Assembly (NCBI GenBank): GCA_001574975.1
Contig: KQ965778.1
Location: forward strand, 20,966-84,965
Direction of reading: 5' to 3'
DNA from: Gonapodya prolifera JEL478
Lineage: Eukaryota; Monoblepharomycota; Monoblepharidomycetes; Monoblepharidales; Gonapodyaceae
DNA length: 64,000 bases
The position numbers and the translations under genes were made by a program. Within the stretch, counting starts at the first letter, position 1; the number at the start of each line of letters is the position of its first letter. The notes below the pieces were generated by a model, which worked only from the letters and a program-made list of their open reading frames with translations, was not told the DNA's origin and made no database searches. Below, piece by piece: positions 42,591 through 53,769 of this stretch.

Positions 42591-45473
42591 CTAGTGCTTT
42601 ACAATCTCCCCACCCCACGGATCCCTGTCCACGTCGTGCATGTCATCGTCTGAACTGTCCTCGTCATCTTCGGCCACCATGGGCGCAGGCTCAACCTCGA
42701 GGCCTTCCACCTTGGTCAGACTTGGAGCGCGAGGGAGACTTGTGGTGCTGCCCGCTGAGAGACCGCTCCGTGAAGATGCGATGTTCTCTCTGCTAGTCGC
42801 AACCGAGTTGGTACCGGGAGGTGGTGGCATGTGTTCGTTGATGGCGTCGGCGCGTTTTGCTTCGTCAAAAGTCAAGATGGCTGCGGAAAGAGGGTAATCG
42901 GGCATCGATATAAATATCGTTGCTGTCCCTGTAGGTCGGGAACTTTCCTCTACCTTGACGAATACCCTCGGTTCCGAGAGCAAGCTGGCCATGTGGAAGC
43001 TTCGCCTTCCCCAAAAGGTTCTTGAGTTCCGAAATGGCCTCGGACTCTTGTCTATAAAAGGGTTCAGTTAAAGACATTTCATCTCCAAGAACGGGGAACA
43101 CGCGCACCTGAGAATCTGGAAGAATCGGGACATCTTTCCAACAGTGCGGATCTTCTTCCGCACGACATTTTTCCTGGCTTCACTAGGGCTCTCTTCTTCC
43201 TCCGGTTCGTCTTTGAGCCAAACACCAACGTTTCGTCAGTGCGAGAGCTCCGACACCAACAAACATGGACGTACCAAGCTTCACAGATTGGTCTCCCTGA
43301 AGCACAAGCGTCTTTACGCCACCCTCGCCTTCGATGGTCATGACCGGCACCGGTCCAGCCGCAGCTGCTTCCTGTTCGGGAAGCTTGACGACGATCTTTC
43401 GTTTCTTCTGAGCGAGCTCGTCGAGCTCTTCCCGCGAACAAATGTTGAGGATGCCGAGGAGCATGTCCAAGACTTGTTATCGTTCAATATTTAACATGAT
43501 CAGAGTTGACCGAAACGAGACATCTGAACGTCACTCACTCTTCTCCCCAACAAACGGCAGACTCCACGTAAAAATATCCATGAAGTTCGGAAGCCAATAC
43601 GGGTGGGGTGACGCGGAGAACTGTCTGATGTTCATGGTGTTGTTGTCGTACCGAAGAACCGCCGCCTTGTTCTTGTAGGCGTCGAGATAGTTGGGGGCTG
43701 AGAAGAGGGTAATCAGACTGGCGAAGTTGGTGGACTTGCGAGCTTTGTATAGGCGGTAGCTGAACAAAAGAATGTGGGGTTGGGGATATGTGGAGGATGA
43801 AGAAGAGGAGCGAAGCTACGAACCCGGCATCTTGGACTTCGTGTGCTCTGATGAGGGAAAGGAGGTTGTTCCTCTCAAGGAACGCGCAAACCGCGTTGTA
43901 GCTGGCGTTGATGGAAACAGTCGGGCATCAATGAGATCTGCCCGACACGGTGCGAACTTAGCAAAGCAGTCTTCACGCACTTGTAATAGTAACTACACCC
44001 TCTTTGATCGTTGTGGGTGAAATAGTCGTCCGGACCACCGCCAACTCTTGGGCGGTCGTAGTCTTCAAGAGGGTCCGACCAGAGCACATCACAGAACAAA
44101 CCATGCGTTGGGGGTTCACGGAATCGATCGACCTTTCAGAGTACTTGTTAAAAAGAGAAGAATAATCGTTTCCATAATCGATAAACCTACCTCATTCAAA
44201 TCCTCCACTTTGATCCACTCCGGTCCAATCCCTCCGTGCACACACAAGAACTGCTTGTTCACGACGGCCGCCAGGGGCAGCGCGTTGAAGCTCTCCAAGC
44301 AGGCGTTGTACAGAGATTCCGAGTACTTGTGAATACACTCGATCTTGAACGTGAAGTACTCGGTCAGGTGACGGCACTCGTGGTTGCCACGGAGGAGGAA
44401 GACGGTCGTGGGGTTGGTGATTTTGAGGGCCCAGAGGTAGAGCAAGCACTAGAGAACATGTGATATTGAGACTCATCCGGCAGATGCATACAAGCCAGAG
44501 CTGACGAAGGAACTGACCTCTATGGAGAAGTACCCTCGGTCGACGTAGTCTCCAAGGAAGAGATACTTCAAGTTGTCGCCAGGTGGGCCACCGACCTCGA
44601 AAAGTTTCGAGAGGTCGAAGTACTGGCCGTGGATGTCACCGCAAACTGAGAGATAGCGTGGAAGCTGGTCAAAAGACAACTTCGCAATCGCATCCAAATC
44701 CGCCGGCTCAAGATCTCGTTTCACGTTAACAGCCACTCCACTGCTGCGCTTTACACCTCCTTCCAGTGTGCGAGTACAGAATATTGCACGAAACTCACTT
44801 GTGATCGGCCCCTCCAAGTCCAGCAGGTTAGGTTCCTTCCTCATAATTTCGGTTCCTTTCTCGACAATCCACAAGGCGTCCTCCTCCGCAAGCCTACCCT
44901 CAAGGAGGAAGTGCTTTCGAAGGAACTCAACGTCGGGTTTGGTGTTGGCCGGGTAGTCCGTGAAGAGTTGCTGCTTGGTGGGTTTCGTGGTGGCAGGAGC
45001 AGGGACATCTGGAAATGACAGATTCAGTCCGCGAGTGAGCAAACTCGGGCGACTCAGCGGTCCTCGTCGACGTCTTCCACTCATCCGAAAACTATTCTGG
45101 AAACTTCATCCAGCTCCCAAAAACCCCCATGCATATGTAAAACACCGTGTGGGAACACCGGGAAACCCCCCGGGAGCTCACCTGAAACGACACGGCCTGT
45201 TGTCAACACCTTCTCGCCCGTCTCCGGCCGAATGTAGGACGTCAAGTCCGGCTTCTCTTTAAGCACGTCCTCCTTCTTCTCTTTCTTCAAAATTTTGTTG
45301 ACCAGGGCAGCAGAGGGCGTAATGGTGAGTATCGGGGTAGACGGCGGTCGGTCGATCGAGTGAAGTGGAACGGGTTCCAGTGACCCTGAGGACGTTCCGC
45401 GGGACACGTCGAGCGGAGAAACATCCCCTGCATTTATGTGTTGCGTCTCGGAGGCGTTGCGTAGAATGCTCAT
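42591..45473 (-). CDS. CNA1: Calcineurin catalytic subunit A (Ser/Thr phosphatase PP2B)
   Basis: About eleven exons on the minus strand encode the Ca2+/calmodulin-dependent phosphatase that, with calcineurin B, dephosphorylates Crz1-type transcription factors. A 130-aa N-terminal part ([16 protein letters not shown]) precedes the core. Core motifs: [76 protein letters not shown] and [20 protein letters not shown]. The metal ligands (D, H, D, N, H) are in place. The calmodulin-binding helix reads [20 protein letters not shown] (near 43,110-43,170). The autoinhibitory segment reads [16 protein letters not shown]. The acidic tail is [14 protein letters not shown]. All regulatory parts are present, so it should be functional. 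The exact ends of the middle exons are approximate. Confidence 0.93.
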
Positions 45474-45845
45474 TGCGATTCAGGTGACGGGGGGAGGATC
45501 GGGGAAAAGAGTGGGGCGACGCGGCCGTCTCGGCGGATGAATTCGTCCGGAAAAGGGACGCAGCTACTTGATAACAATGATGCGACGTTGCCGGTCGACA
45601 GGCAGGTCTTCCGCGTGCTGATGGAGTTCGGTCCGGTAAAGCTAAAGACGGAGCAAACGCCACACCAACGAGCACGCACCGTGTCACTTCCACGCGAGGC
45701 TTCCTGCTGTTTTATTCCACCCGCGCGCCGATGCTATTTGGTAGAGCTCTCTGGATGCGAAGCGTGTTGACCCCTGTTTGAGGATCGAAGGTCACCTGCA
45801 GAACCACATGCCAAATACCTTGTATGCTCGAGGGCGAAAAATTCG

Positions 45846-47629
45846 TCATATTTCCGCATCACGCTTTGCTAAGAGTTTATCTAATGTCGCACTTTCCTTC
45901 AAAAATATTTCCTCTCCCAAAACCATTCTCGCAAAGTCGGGGTAATGTCGCAAGCCGGTGGCGGGGTGCGATTTGATCCGGTTGGCGAGATATTGCCACC
46001 CGTCGGACGCGCCGGCGGGTTCGAGGGGTTTTACTGGTGTGGGTGGGGGTTGGGGTTGGGGTCGTCAGAACCAGAACGCCAAGACACTGAAACAGAGAAT
46101 ACCCTGGGGCCCCCGCAGTCAAAAAACCCACCATCACTCACAACCTCACCCCTCGCCCCCACCTCCCGTCTGACCTCTTCGGGAACATCCAGGGGCGTCC
46201 AGGGCACGTCGAGCGCCACGTCCTGGAAGAAGGGGCACGAGTATCGGTGCACGCCCGGCGGTGGAGGGAGGACGCGGTGGGTGGTGGCGAGGAGAACACC
46301 GTGGGTGAGGTGCTGGAGGCCTTTGCCGAGGTTCACGACTGGGGGGGGAGGGGGGGGGCGCGGGTTAGAAGAGGTGGTAATTTACTGGTGCAAGATTGCG
46401 AGACGATAGGAGAGAACACGCACCGTAGGTTCCGTCCCGGGGTGGAACGTCGACCCATTTGCCGGAGTGGTTCTGCACTTGCAGGCCGGGGACGTCGTTG
46501 ACTTGGAGCAAGAAAGTGAGCCAGCCGTCCTATTTTTGTTGACGGGGAGGTCCCGAATCGGGACATGAAAACGGCGGTTGGGTGAGAAATAAACCAGCAG
46601 TTTACGAATGTAGAATGATACTCACTTTGTGCGGTCCGACTCCCTGAGCGTTAGGAGTGTCTGTGGGCGGGTAATGTACCATCTGGGATGAAGAAAGTAC
46701 TGATGAGTTCGACGGGGACAAGAAAAGAAACCCCACAGTAACCACACCTTGATCCGTCCTTGCGGAACATCCGCAGCCTCCAAAAACTGGTAGAAGGACT
46801 CTCGCGGAAGACCAATCGCCTCTAGATCCACCACACAGTTGCATTTTGGAAAGTCGTCGAGTTCAATAAATGGCACGAACATCAAACTCCCAGGCGTGCA
46901 ACGCACCCGCAACAAGCCCAATGAACTCTCTACTCAGTGGGGCCAGAGTCGCAATGTACTTTTTCACGTCCTCCTTGAAACCCGGCGCGTCTTCCTGGTC
47001 GGGCCACGGGTTGGGTCCGGGCCGCATTTTCCGATAGAGTGGGCCAGATGAAGGGTCGTACGTGGACGGGCTGTCGGGACCGAGGTCTGTTGGGGTGAGG
47101 GGAGTCAGAATGCACGCGAAATTGGTGGTTTGGCAGTTGGGGAATCCGCAACTCACCAATGTGCTCTCGTATGTCCGGCGCGCCCGCCGTCCGCTCGAAC
47201 GCCATCCGATTGTATCCATAGAAGTGCGGTGAGTCGATCTGAATTGGTAAAGAAGTCCCGCATCAACCGGAGCATTGGACTCAACGGCTGCACAAGACCA
47301 ATACCATGTCCATCTTCAGTTTTCTTTCCAGTGGCAGATTGAACACATCGACCGTATGCTGCTTGATGCGTTCCACCAGCTCCGTCGGCACGGGATGGCT
47401 GTCGGACTCGCCGGCTTTGTTACACAGAAAAGCATCCGACTCTCCGCTGCATCGCTCACTTCTTCAGATACATGAATCCCACGTGCAGTAGAACGTTTCT
47501 CAGTTTGGACAGAAAGAGTTTTCGGTCGATGGGGTCACCAGACGCGACGAGGCTCCAATCAAGCTCCGGGATGGAGTCGAAGTCAGGGGGAGACGGGGCC
47601 GCGTAGGGCGGTGTTGTGGCAGAGGGCAT
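45846..47629 (-). CDS. 2-oxoglutarate/Fe(II) dioxygenase, isopenicillin-N-synthase-like
   Basis: Multi-exon minus-strand gene; exon 1 is 47629-47460 and exon 2 is 47398-47305. The N-terminal (DIOX_N-type) region reads IPELDWSLVASGDPIDRKLF, LLHVGFMYLKNHPVP and VFNLPLERKLKMDM. The catalytic half has VGPHKDGWLTFLLQ (H-x-D iron ligands), LQVQNHSGKWVDVPPRDGTY, ATTHRVL (distal His) and HRYSCPFF (R-x-S for 2-oxoglutarate). The C-terminus SDGWQYLANRIKSHPATG is typical of fungal members. All ligands are kept. These soluble enzymes hydroxylate or desaturate small molecules, often in secondary or hormone-like metabolism; the substrate is unknown. No other biosynthetic genes adjoin it. It lies upstream of calcineurin in the same orientation, 370 bp apart. 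Confidence 0.88.
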
Positions 47630-49585
47630 CGAGGGGTGGAATGCGACGCGTGAGAGGCACTATGCGAGGGGATTTGGAGTCAGAAACGGATGGAAAAATT
47701 TACCGTTGAGTCACGCCCTCGATCACGCAAGAACTGCACAATTGGAACACTGAACGTCGCAGTTCAATCAGCTTGAACGAATTCCTGCACGGTGGAAGTT
47801 TTCGCAAAGATTGCAGCAAATACACCGGCTTCTATTTGAGGCCTCCAAAGTCAAACAACTATTCACGGTAACGATTTGTACATACAGTACTCCCTCGAAT
47901 GCTCCACATCACCGCATGTCTGTGCACCGTCAAGCGAGGTCCACTAAGTCACAAGCACGGTATCTGTACTGGACTGTGTGCAATTGTAGCGCGCGAGCAA
48001 GGTCCGTTGAATTATCTGAATCGGTCGTCCCGCGCCCTTTGCACCTCGTGAATCCCTCATCCTGAATGGAAAGAGTTCCGATATCCAAGTACGGCCTTGT
48101 TCAATTACTCTCAACTTTCAGTGAAAGGGGAAAAGAAATGCACATGGAATGTGTTCCTGCGGCCCTTCTCTCTCCTGAGCCAAGATCCGTCACTACGTTT
48201 TAGCGAGGCATTCGGACTTGCCAGTGATTCCATTAGGAATCTCGTGACATTTGTAACGTTTCATCTGCCAGATGATGTTGCAATGCTGCTGGTCGTGAGC
48301 TTTCTTTGACGGTGTCACAAAAGACCTCAGACATATCTGGCTTCCAGACCGGCGATCTTGCTTTTGTAGCAAATGTGCCGAGGCTCGTTTGGGCAGTCTC
48401 CAAGGGCTGATGTGCATGTACACGTCAACATGTCACTCAAGGTGTCGATGGCGTGCTGTTGTCCGTCAATTGGGCCAATGTTTTGCAAAGACACAGTCTC
48501 GTGGACGTGACGTGCAAAGCATGCACCGAGACGTTCTTTGGCGTCTGTAAGGTACTAGACCAGAATCAGATTGCGACCAAAGAATTCCAGAATGGAAAGC
48601 AGAGCACGCTGTCAAATAGACCCCATTTGCTTAACGCAGTTTTCTTTACTCTTTTGACAGGTGACGCCACGGGCCCCAGTTCATTTTCCACGAGTTGTTG
48701 ATGTTGCTGCATAACACGTATAGTTGAAATTCTGCGGTATTTACAGCGTTATCCGACGGAACAATCACAAATTTTTGCCCTCTCCCGTCGCTGCCGCTGT
48801 TTACTGGAACCTCCGTGTTACGAAGCATTGTTCCACACATGACCTCACATTCGGGCGTATAGCGCACCGACATCGCCCAATTGGGCACCTGTCCCTGCAT
48901 GCATACCACAAGCCACTTGAGTGTCAAATTGCGAGAGTGCTTGTAATTGTGGATATGCTGGGGCTTGCCGCTTCCCTCCTCACCAATGACCCTACGAAAT
49001 AACTTTGCAAGAACATTTCTAACGTCACGAGGTTGTATAAAAAGAGTCTTGAGCTCTGTCCTTGTATGTTTTCAGTTGTGTTTTCAGGCATGCAATTTCT
49101 GCGTGCCAGTATCTCTTAATGCCTACGTGACATCACCCAATTCCCAAACTCGCCTTTGCGCATTTCCAAGTACGCTGAACTCCGCAAGGTTGTTCACAAG
49201 ATGTGACTGAACACGCCAACCCGTCACCCAAGGTGTTGAAGAAGTACTCTAGTCTGCCTCTGGGGCTTATTTTTTGCAAAGACACTGTCTCGGGTTGACG
49301 CGCAAAGTTTGCACTGAGGCGTGCTTTGATTGCACAGTGGCACTTCTTCCTCACTGCAAACTATAGTCTATCCAGATCGCGGCCAGCCATATCCAGAATG
49401 AAGCAGAGGGCGCACTGTCAAAGAGACGCGGTTCGCTTTTACTCGTTCTGCACGCTTGGAGTGGCCCGATACCTGACCGCAGCTGAGGGTCCTCAACGTA
49501 AACAAAGCGGCGACGATGCGACCCGAAGCCTCCACGGCGTTCCGTCAATCACTCGTGATTATCTGCGGCCTGGTCGGGCATCGCG
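47630..49585. repeat. Gene-free block with a diverged direct repeat
   Basis: 48,425-48,640 and 49,205-49,440 align over about 220 bp. Shared blocks are TTTTGCAAAGACAC, GTGCAAAG(C/T)...GCAC(C/T)GAG, CCAGAATG(G/A)A, and GCACTGTCAAA or GCTGTCAAATAGA. Spacing is about 790 bp. The copies have many substitutions and no coding frame in common, so this is an old non-coding repeat. Nothing else was recognised here. Confidence 0.6.
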
Positions 49586-50149
49586 ATGGGAAAGCGCGCG
49601 AAGCAGAAACAGACACCAGGGATCGACGAGGAGTGGGAGGCCGATCTTCCCCGATGGGCGAGGATCCGCGATAGAAGGACGAGCGGGAGAGTGATTCAGG
49701 AGAAGCATGTCGGCTTGGACATTTCGCCCGATGGGCCCAGGCTTCCATCACCCGCATCGGATTCATCCCTGGCACAAGCTAAACCCGATCAATCCACAAA
49801 GCAAGCCGAGACATTTCCATCCCGACACACACCCGTCTCTCCCCGACTCCACCACCTCGGCTTCTGCTGCTGCGCTTTTGTGCTGCTCCTGATGGGCATC
49901 GCGGGGGTGGCGATCGTGTTCAGGGTCCAATTGCGAGATGGACTTCATGCGACAGGGGATTTTGTGGGCGGGATTGCAAGCGGATTGGACGGCGTGTTCA
50001 ACGGGTCGGGAAATAAGAGGATGCAGGATGTGCCGGGGTTGGATCAGGGTATGATTGGCGGGACATCTCCAACGTCGACGAGCGTGGTCATGTCACCAAC
50101 TGCCATCAGTCTAACGCCGTCCCTTTCAACAAGTCGTGTATCAGCGTAG
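49586..50149 (+). CDS. Single-pass membrane protein of unknown function (187 aa)
   Basis: One uninterrupted frame of 187 aa. Residues 1-88 are hydrophilic and charged (MGKRAKQKQTPGIDEEWEAD). One transmembrane helix follows at about 91-113 (LGFCCCAFVLLLMGIAGVAI). The C-terminal 75 aa are Gly/Ser/Thr-rich with an NGS sequon. Three adjacent Cys at the membrane edge could be palmitoylated. The basic N-terminus and Ser/Thr-rich C-terminus suggest type II topology with the tail outside. No family recognised. High CpG and codon texture match nearby genes; its 3' end lies just before a CpG-poor island. Confidence 0.5.
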   Translation: MGKRAKQKQTPGIDEEWEADLPRWARIRDRRTSGRVIQEKHVGLDISPDGPRLPSPASDSSLAQAKPDQSTKQAETFPSRHTPVSPRLHHLGFCCCAFVLLLMGIAGVAIVFRVQLRDGLHATGDFVGGIASGLDGVFNGSGNKRMQDVPGLDQGMIGGTSPTSTSVVMSPTAISLTPSLSTSRVSA

Positions 50150-50179
50150 TGGCTGGTGTCGTGCTTTCTGACTGTACAA

Positions 50180-51180
50180 TTTTACAAAGTTGAAGTTAAG
50201 GAAAGTTGTGGGCACGTTTCGAAGCTTGATATTGAACCGCAGTCTAGTCCTGCAATCACACTGCACATTTCATTTTGTCATCATAAACTCTGCCTGAGCA
50301 CTTGATTCATCAAAGTGCTTCAGTGGGAATGTTGAGACTTGTGAATGACATGAGAATGCCACATTTCAGCATACACACAGTGTGCCTACTCCACAACAAA
50401 TTGTACTTGAAAGAACACAATGAACGCTAAGTATAAGTAATGGGGGGAACTTATGAGCTGGTGGTGCTAAGAATCAGAGTGTGAATAGTCATAAGAGACA
50501 AATCTAGTGCAAGCCTTGAGAGAATATCAACCTTTCACCACAGAAGGGATATGATATCATCTATACAAAATTTGAGTAATTGTACCAGACATTAGCAATC
50601 CTGATTAGATTTTTCTTCATCATTGTGGTAAAATTTTCTGACAAATGCACAATATTGTTACCACAGAAAATGACAATACCTCCACTGTGCAATTTTTGGA
50701 GATGAATACCAAGGCAAGTCTTGGTATTGTCACAATTGAGTGCTCTTAGAGGGACATGTCACCTGCAGTGCAGAATATTTTTTTATGGAGAACTAAGAGT
50801 ATTCTTCAAATTCATATGTTTGCAATCTCAACCCACATATCACTGTGATACTCAGCAAGAGTACACAAAACAACTGAAAAGCAGAAGTCAGACACACACA
50901 GGAAGATATAATCTCTGGTCTATTCACCATGACTGAAAAGTTCCAACACCTGACCCCATGAGGTGTTTGCAACCCTGTTGGATTCTAGTCATGTCAAAGG
51001 TTTCATTTCTTTTCAAATGCTTGAGAGCCTTGTCAAAGCTTGCATCCTGTGGCTGTGTATAGCAGGAGCACACACGCTTTAGCTGCATGAAATTATGCAG
51101 AGAAGCGGTTCTAAGCTTGAAAGTTGAAGTCATCAGCTGCTTTGAAGTTGGAATGTGTGACAGCATCCACTATCCAGTGA
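50180..51180. mobile_element. AT-rich CpG-depleted island (degraded repeat DNA)
   Basis: Same composition as the islands at 12.9-15.0 and 33.7-39.3 kb: almost no CG dinucleotides and many CA/TG steps. No frame over 80 codons looks like a transposase. No terminal repeats seen. Confidence 0.45.
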
Positions 51181-51934
51181 TTCAACCCCAATTCCACCAC
51201 CCCAAGTTGACAAAACTGGACTCCAAGACGCAAACGCTTCAGCAGCTGACACCGCTGATGCCCTGTCGTGGCAAAGAGGGATGAGATAGTGAAGTGTGAG
51301 TGAATGTAGGATTGGGTGAGACGTGACGTTCTTTTTCCTGCGCATCGGGCCACGAACACAATGAAGTGCAAGATTTTGCATCATGACGTTGTGTGTCACA
51401 GTTGTGCGCACGGCTCGACTGCAAAAAGTTTGTGGAGACGTGCTTTGAAGCTTGAAGCCATCGGCTTGTGGGTTGGGATGTTTAGAGGTGATTCAACCGG
51501 CCCGGCCCACCTTGACTTCTTCCTGCAATAAATGAAAAGCGGTCAACCAAACTAAAATGTTTCGATTCCCTTTCCATCGAATCACACCACTTCGCTTGTC
51601 AAATCGGTGCTAGCAGTTGACCACAGCCAGCTCACCATTCACCCGGCGAAGGCGAGCTCCCTTCGCAACGTCTTCACCAGCCAACAAAACAACACAGGAG
51701 ACTGCGATTCGCGCTAACAAACACTCTACGGAGACACTGGAGCAGACGCAAGGTGGGCGGGCGGGTCGATGAGTGGTGCGCAGTGTGGACGGGCGAGATG
51801 CAGGGACGGAGTGGGGAAGGCGGGACTTGCATGGCTTCGCGCATTTCCTGGCTCACTCGCACTCGCACTCGCACTCCCAGTCCAATCAAGCACTCGCCCG
51901 CACCGCACCCTCCACCACTCNACCCCGCACTCAA
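51181..51934. other. Intergenic upstream of the FAM72-type gene
   Basis: Presumed promoter. One ambiguous base lies at 51,921. No motif recognised. Confidence 0.4.
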
Positions 51935-53769
51935 ATGTCGTCTCCCCCTCCAATCCCAACCCGCGACACATCCGCATCAAACACTCGTCGCCAGATGCGA
52001 TCGTCTTCAATCCCATCGCTGCGCCCTCCTCTCCCCCCGTCTGCCNCCGACCGGTCTGGGTCGAACCCGAACCCGAACCCGCAGCAACTCCCAACACCGA
52101 CTTCCCCGACCCGCCCGGGAGCGTCAACGCCCGGATCTCAGCCTGCATCAGTGCCGCCTTCTGAATCATCACCGCCGCCGCTGGAACCCCTCCCGCGCCA
52201 ATCCCAACCACCATCCATCCTGGACGCATTCCTCGCCGAAGGCTCACCCCGACGTGACCGTGACCGCGCACCCACATCCACCATCACAGCCCCCACATCC
52301 ATTCGCGCCAGCGCCCGTCCCGCCGCCGACCGCGACGCATTCCGCACGTCATACCCCGCCGTACTCCTCCAATCCATGCGTCCCTCCGCCGCCGAGTATT
52401 CCGGTCCAGGCTCAGGTTCCGGGTGGTCCGGAGGGGCCGCGCAGCAGATGATGCAGCAGCTAGGACTGCAAATCGGGATTGGGATGGGTGGGCCCGGGGG
52501 AAGAGGGCACGGGAATGGATATGGGCAGGGCCAGGGACACGGGGGACAGGGACAGGCGCCGAGCATGCACCCGCAGTTCAGGAGTAAAGTGGTGTGCGAG
52601 GTTGGGTGCAGGTGGTGTGGTCAGGTGTTGGTGAGTCTCGTGGGCCTTACAGTCTCACGCGTAGGCGTGTTGCACAATCGATAGATTTAATGTTCCCTCC
52701 TCTCCTCCTATCTCTCTGTGCCACATCGTCATCCTCATTGTCTTCGTCTTCGTCATCATATCATCTTCATCTTCCCATCCCTCCTCGCCTCGTCTTCTTT
52801 GCCTTCCTATCCCTCATCGTATCATCGTGTTCGTTATCATTCCAGTGCCACCGTGGCATGCGCGCCATCCTGCTCGCTGACACCACCATCGAACTCTACT
52901 CGACCGACCAACCGCCTCAGGGGACACAGCTCGTGGCTGAGGATTACACGACGAGGAATTGTTGGTGTAGGATTAGGGATGTGGGGTGTGTTGGGTGGTG
53001 AGTGAGGGGGTGGGGGTGTGAAGGGGGTGGGGGTGGGGGAAGGTGGACGAAGTGGACGGGAGGTGCACGAGCGATAGGGAATGCGGCATGCATGAAAAAG
53101 TGACTGTGGATTGAGAATTGCGATGTGTGAGCGATGTTGAACGCGCCATGAATGACGTTGTGGATTGTGATGTGTGATGTGTGGGTTCCACGGCTGACTT
53201 GATCACTGATTGACTGTACCGTCGCGATCCTTTGCAGCGGGAACGTCGTAGGGTACCACGTCACACAGCCATGGTACGTCTTTGCCCCGCCTTTCTTGTC
53301 TTGTGTTGTACGCTGACTTTTTGTTCTTATTCTTACTCCCGTCGCGCTGACCCACTGATCCCCTCCCTTCTACACGCGCCACAAAAGCGAGCCGTGCATG
53401 TCGGCGTGCAACAACGGGCACTACTGGTACGTCTTCTTTCGCGCTCAATCCATGTCCATCGGGATGAGGTCCTAACCTTTGCCACAATCTCGCTCCACAC
53501 CATCATCATTTCGCCCACGTCACGCCACGGTCGCACCGTCACCCTTGTCACGCTCCTCCCGCCTCTCGCGTTACCTTCATTTGCGCGCCCTCGCCGCCAC
53601 CTCCTCTCGCCGCACCAACACCCACAGGATGTTCCACACAACAGAAGTCACATCCACCGAGCGTCTCGACCACTCGGGCAAGCAGATACTCACGTGGGCT
53701 TACCTCCCGCGCGTGGAAAGGGACGATGTTGGGGCAGGCAGGGGTGCGTGGTGTGGAGTTGGGAGGTGA
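51935..53769 (+). CDS. FAM72-family protein with long Pro/Ser/Gly-rich N-terminus (354 aa)
   Basis: Five exons (51935-52630, 52846-52997, 53238-53273, 53388-53426, 53628-53769), all in frame, give 354 aa. From about residue 223 the protein matches the FAM72 family almost throughout: VGCRWCGQVL, CHRGMRAILLADTTIELYST, NCWCRIRDVGCVGCGNVVGY, EPCMSACNNGHYWMFHT. Its CxxC pairs suit a zinc-bound beta fold. In mammals FAM72A binds uracil-DNA glycosylase UNG2 and lowers its level; whether this holds in fungi is unknown. The 222-aa N-terminal extension is disordered (Pro/Ser/Arg, then Gly/Gln repeats such as GHGNGYGQGQGHGGQG) and is not part of the human protein. An N at 52,046 leaves one codon undetermined. 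The start at 51,935 is the first Met after the N at 51,921; an upstream start in frame is possible. Confidence 0.88.
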
